This document shows, in pieces, positions 5,801-7,580 of a DNA stretch of 7,580 nt. Source of the stretch: Bacteroidales bacterium (GTDB lineage: Bacteria > Bacteroidota > Bacteroidia > Bacteroidales > ML635J-15). Positions within the stretch are counted from its first letter, which is position 1. Each line of letters begins with the position of its first letter. Below the pieces are notes generated by a model. It ran no database searches. It was not told the DNA's origin and worked only from the letters and a program-made list of their open reading frames with translations. The position numbers and the translations under genes are program-made. The stretch lies in the NCBI GenBank assembly GCA_028696755.1, contig JAQVGK010000156.1:1-7580 (forward strand). The letters are read 5' to 3'.

Positions 5801-6331
5801 TCAACTTCGCATTCCCTTACAAATTTCCCACAAGGCAATACCTGCGCTGACTGAAACATTAAGGGAGTGTTTTGTTCCGTATTGTGGAATTTCGAGGCAG
5901 ATATCACAAATATCAATTATCTGCTGATCAACTCCATTAACTTCGTTACCGAGAACTAATGCGATTTTTTCATCGGCAGAGACTTTAAAGTTTCTTATAT
6001 CAGTGCTGCCTTCAGCAATTTCGAGAGCAATAATTTTGTAACCATTGTTTTTTAGGTTTTGAACAGCCTTTAGGGCCGATTCAAAATACTGCCACGGAAC
6101 TGTCTCGGTTGCTCCTAATGCTGTCTTTTGAATATCGCGATGTGGAGGTGTACCAGTAATACCACATAAATACACAGCCTCACATGCAAAAGCATCCATA
6201 GTGCGAAAAACTGCGCCAGTATTATGATGAGATCTAATATCATCAAGAACTGCAATTACAGATAATTTGTCAACGCTACGAAATTCTTCGGCACTTACTC
6301 GTCCTATTTCTTCAATTGGCAATTTCCTCAT
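5801..6331 (-). CDS. SpoU/TrmH-family RNA 2'-O-ribose methyltransferase
   Basis: A 176-residue SPOUT-class methyltransferase using S-adenosylmethionine. Motif 1 is DDIRSHHNTGAVFRT (30-44) with the catalytic-region asparagine N37 and arginine R43. Motif 2 is IALVLGNEVNGV (123-134) with the invariant N129-E130. Motif 3 is LEIPQYGTKHSLNVSVSAGI (146-165), which forms the trefoil-knot cofactor site. The protein is close to a bare catalytic domain with a short N-terminal extension and lacks the RNA-binding N-domain of RlmB-type members. It may therefore methylate tRNA, as TrmH or TrmL-type enzymes do, but the target cannot be told from sequence. The ATG (6329-6331) follows the M20 stop codon by 3 nt, so the two share a transcript. 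The stop codon lies directly beside the MITE-like element. Confidence 0.9.
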   Translation of the reverse strand: MRKLPIEEIGRVSAEEFRSVDKLSVIAVLDDIRSHHNTGAVFRTMDAFACEAVYLCGITGTPPHRDIQKTALGATETVPWQYFESALKAVQNLKNNGYKIIALEIAEGSTDIRNFKVSADEKIALVLGNEVNGVDQQIIDICDICLEIPQYGTKHSLNVSVSAGIALWEICKGMRS

Positions 6332-6334
6332 AGA

Positions 6335-7510
6335 CTACATATTTATAGCCAGCCAAGCCATTAAACCAACAGAATGAACAAAAGCCGACTCGTCCATATC
6401 AAAAGATGGATTATGTAAGCCTGTCATTCCTTTTCCATCGCCGGCAATTCCCATTCGGTAAAAAACAGCAGGAATTTCTTTTCCAAAATAGGCAAAATCC
6501 TCGGCAGTCATTCTCAATTCCATATTTTCAACATTGCTTTCTCCAATATATTCTTTTGCAGCCGAAATTATTGTCGCTGTTAAATCAGGATCATTATATA
6601 CACTTGGATAACCATCACGAATTTCGAGATCGAAAGTGCATTTATTCTCAACTGCAACTTTCTCTGCAATTTGTTTTAAGTTTTTCTTGATTTCTAATCT
6701 CAAGCCCTCGTCGAAAGTTCTCATTGTACCGTCGGCAGATGTTTTGGACGGAATTACATTTAAAACGCCATCGGCAATTAGTCGACCAAATGCAACAATA
6801 AACGGCAAATCCGATTTCAGGCGTTTCTGCATTTCCTTAACCTCGTGAATAAACTCAACCACAGCAAGCACCGTATCACTTCGTTTTTGAGGAACGGCAG
6901 CATGGCCACCAACACCTTCGAATCTTATATACAATTCATCGGTAGCAGCCATAAGATAGCCAGGAGCAAAACAAAAATGTCCAGTTGGCATTTCGGGTAA
7001 AACGTGCTGACCAATAATCTTTTTAACATCATACTTCTTTAAAAGGCCTTTTTCGACAAGTATTTTTGCTCCACCCGGAATTTTTTCTTCGGCAGGTTGA
7101 AAAACGAGAATTATCCTGCCTTTAATTATAGATTTAAGATTTTGTAAAACAATAGCCGTTCCTATCAACGAAGCTGTATGAGCATCGTGTCCACAAGCAT
7201 GCATTACTCCATCGTTTACAGATTTATACTCACACGAATTTAATTCTACCAGTGGAAGAGCATCTGTATCAGCACGCAAAGCAATTGTTTCACCAGGCAA
7301 ATCACCATCAATAATTCCGATTAAAGAATTTTCACCAAAAGATTCATCGTATTTAATACCATATTTATTGAGTTTTGATTTAATAAATTTCACAGTATTA
7401 AATTCTTGAAACGATAATTCGGGATTTTGATGAATATAACGACGAATTTCAATCACTTCGGCATGAACATCTTTGCTCAACAATTCAATTTTATTCTTCA
7501 GGTTTTCCAT
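6335..7510 (-). CDS. M20 family (M20D-like) metallo-amidohydrolase
   Basis: A 391-residue cytoplasmic zinc or manganese hydrolase of the HipO/YxeP/IAA-amino-acid-hydrolase group, which cleaves N-acyl amino acids or similar amides. The expected metal ligands are present: C106 and H108 in MHACGHDAH, E142 in QPAEE (E141 the general base), H169 in GQHV, and H366 in TGLHNPSF. The N-terminal ALRADTDALPL (77-87) and the dimerisation-domain GVGGHAAVPQ (199-208) also fit. There is no signal peptide and the length is usual for the family. The substrate is not predictable; an N-acetyl amino acid, N-acetyl-diaminopimelate or hippurate-like amide are all possible. The ATG (7508-7510) begins 3 nt after the stop codon of the preceding membrane protein gene, and the methyltransferase gene follows after 3 nt. 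Confidence 0.93.
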   Translation of the reverse strand: MENLKNKIELLSKDVHAEVIEIRRYIHQNPELSFQEFNTVKFIKSKLNKYGIKYDESFGENSLIGIIDGDLPGETIALRADTDALPLVELNSCEYKSVNDGVMHACGHDAHTASLIGTAIVLQNLKSIIKGRIILVFQPAEEKIPGGAKILVEKGLLKKYDVKKIIGQHVLPEMPTGHFCFAPGYLMAATDELYIRFEGVGGHAAVPQKRSDTVLAVVEFIHEVKEMQKRLKSDLPFIVAFGRLIADGVLNVIPSKTSADGTMRTFDEGLRLEIKKNLKQIAEKVAVENKCTFDLEIRDGYPSVYNDPDLTATIISAAKEYIGESNVENMELRMTAEDFAYFGKEIPAVFYRMGIAGDGKGMTGLHNPSFDMDESAFVHSVGLMAWLAINM

Positions 7511-7513
7511 AAT

Positions 7514-7580
7514 TTATTTTCCAAAAAACATTTTTAGGCCAGCTAATATGATAATAATCGAAAAAATCTTTTTTAGACTC
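7514..7580 (-). CDS. C-terminus of a membrane protein, possibly TauE/SafE-type permease, partial
   Basis: Only the last 21 complete codons and the TAA stop (7514-7516) are inside the window. The residues include a hydrophobic run IFSIIIILAGLKMFF, followed by GK and the stop. A terminal membrane helix ending in LAGLKM-type residues is typical of TauE/SafE sulfite/anion exporter-like proteins, which often finish with a short 'LKKIFGIFLILVGLKML' style helix. Other multi-spanning proteins end similarly, so the family is tentative, but the reading frame itself is well supported by its 3-nt spacing to the M20 start codon. It is probably the upstream member of the same operon. Confidence 0.5.
   Translation of the reverse strand, partial: SLKKIFSIIIILAGLKMFFGK

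Overview
The window reads as a low-G+C Bacteroidetes chromosome, probably Bacteroidales or a relative. The reasons are a DUF4831-type lipid-free secreted protein, a LytS/LytT pair of the style common in that phylum, TAnnTTTG-type promoter boxes, weak Shine-Dalgarno sequences, and four-base ATGA gene overlaps. All recognised genes lie on the minus strand, so transcription runs from high to low coordinates. This assignment is an inference from gene content; no rRNA or marker gene is present.

In transcription order: (1) 7580-5801, a tight run made of the tail of a membrane protein (probably a TauE/SafE-like permease), an M20 metallo-amidohydrolase and a SpoU/TrmH-type RNA 2'-O-methyltransferase, with only 3-nt gaps. 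(2) 5798-5521, a roughly 258-bp non-coding element with 18-bp terminal inverted repeats, a perfect 10-bp direct repeat on either side and nested internal inverted repeats; it looks like a MITE. (3) 5456-2632, a two-gene unit with its own predicted promoter: a secreted DUF4831-family protein overlapping an Omp85/TamA-like outer-membrane protein that has POTRA-like repeats and a 16-strand-type barrel. (4) 2631-1923, about 700 bp without a credible gene. Most of it (about 2041-2595) is a patchwork of inverted and diverged direct repeats, visibly richer in G+C than its surroundings, and able to adopt several mutually exclusive hairpins. (5) 1922-178, a predicted promoter, then a LytS-type membrane histidine kinase overlapping a LytTR response regulator, ended by a strong intrinsic terminator at 131-160. 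(6) 83-1, the first 27 codons of another gene whose start resembles an HPt phosphotransfer domain.

The kinase and regulator form a complete sensory pair, and the following HPt-like gene may belong to the same signalling neighbourhood. The DUF4831/Omp85-like pair is translationally coupled and probably acts at the cell envelope. The M20 and methyltransferase genes are housekeeping or metabolic, with no obvious functional link to each other. No CRISPR array, tRNA, rRNA, phage gene or intact transposase is visible. The least explained parts are the two repeat-rich intergenic regions.
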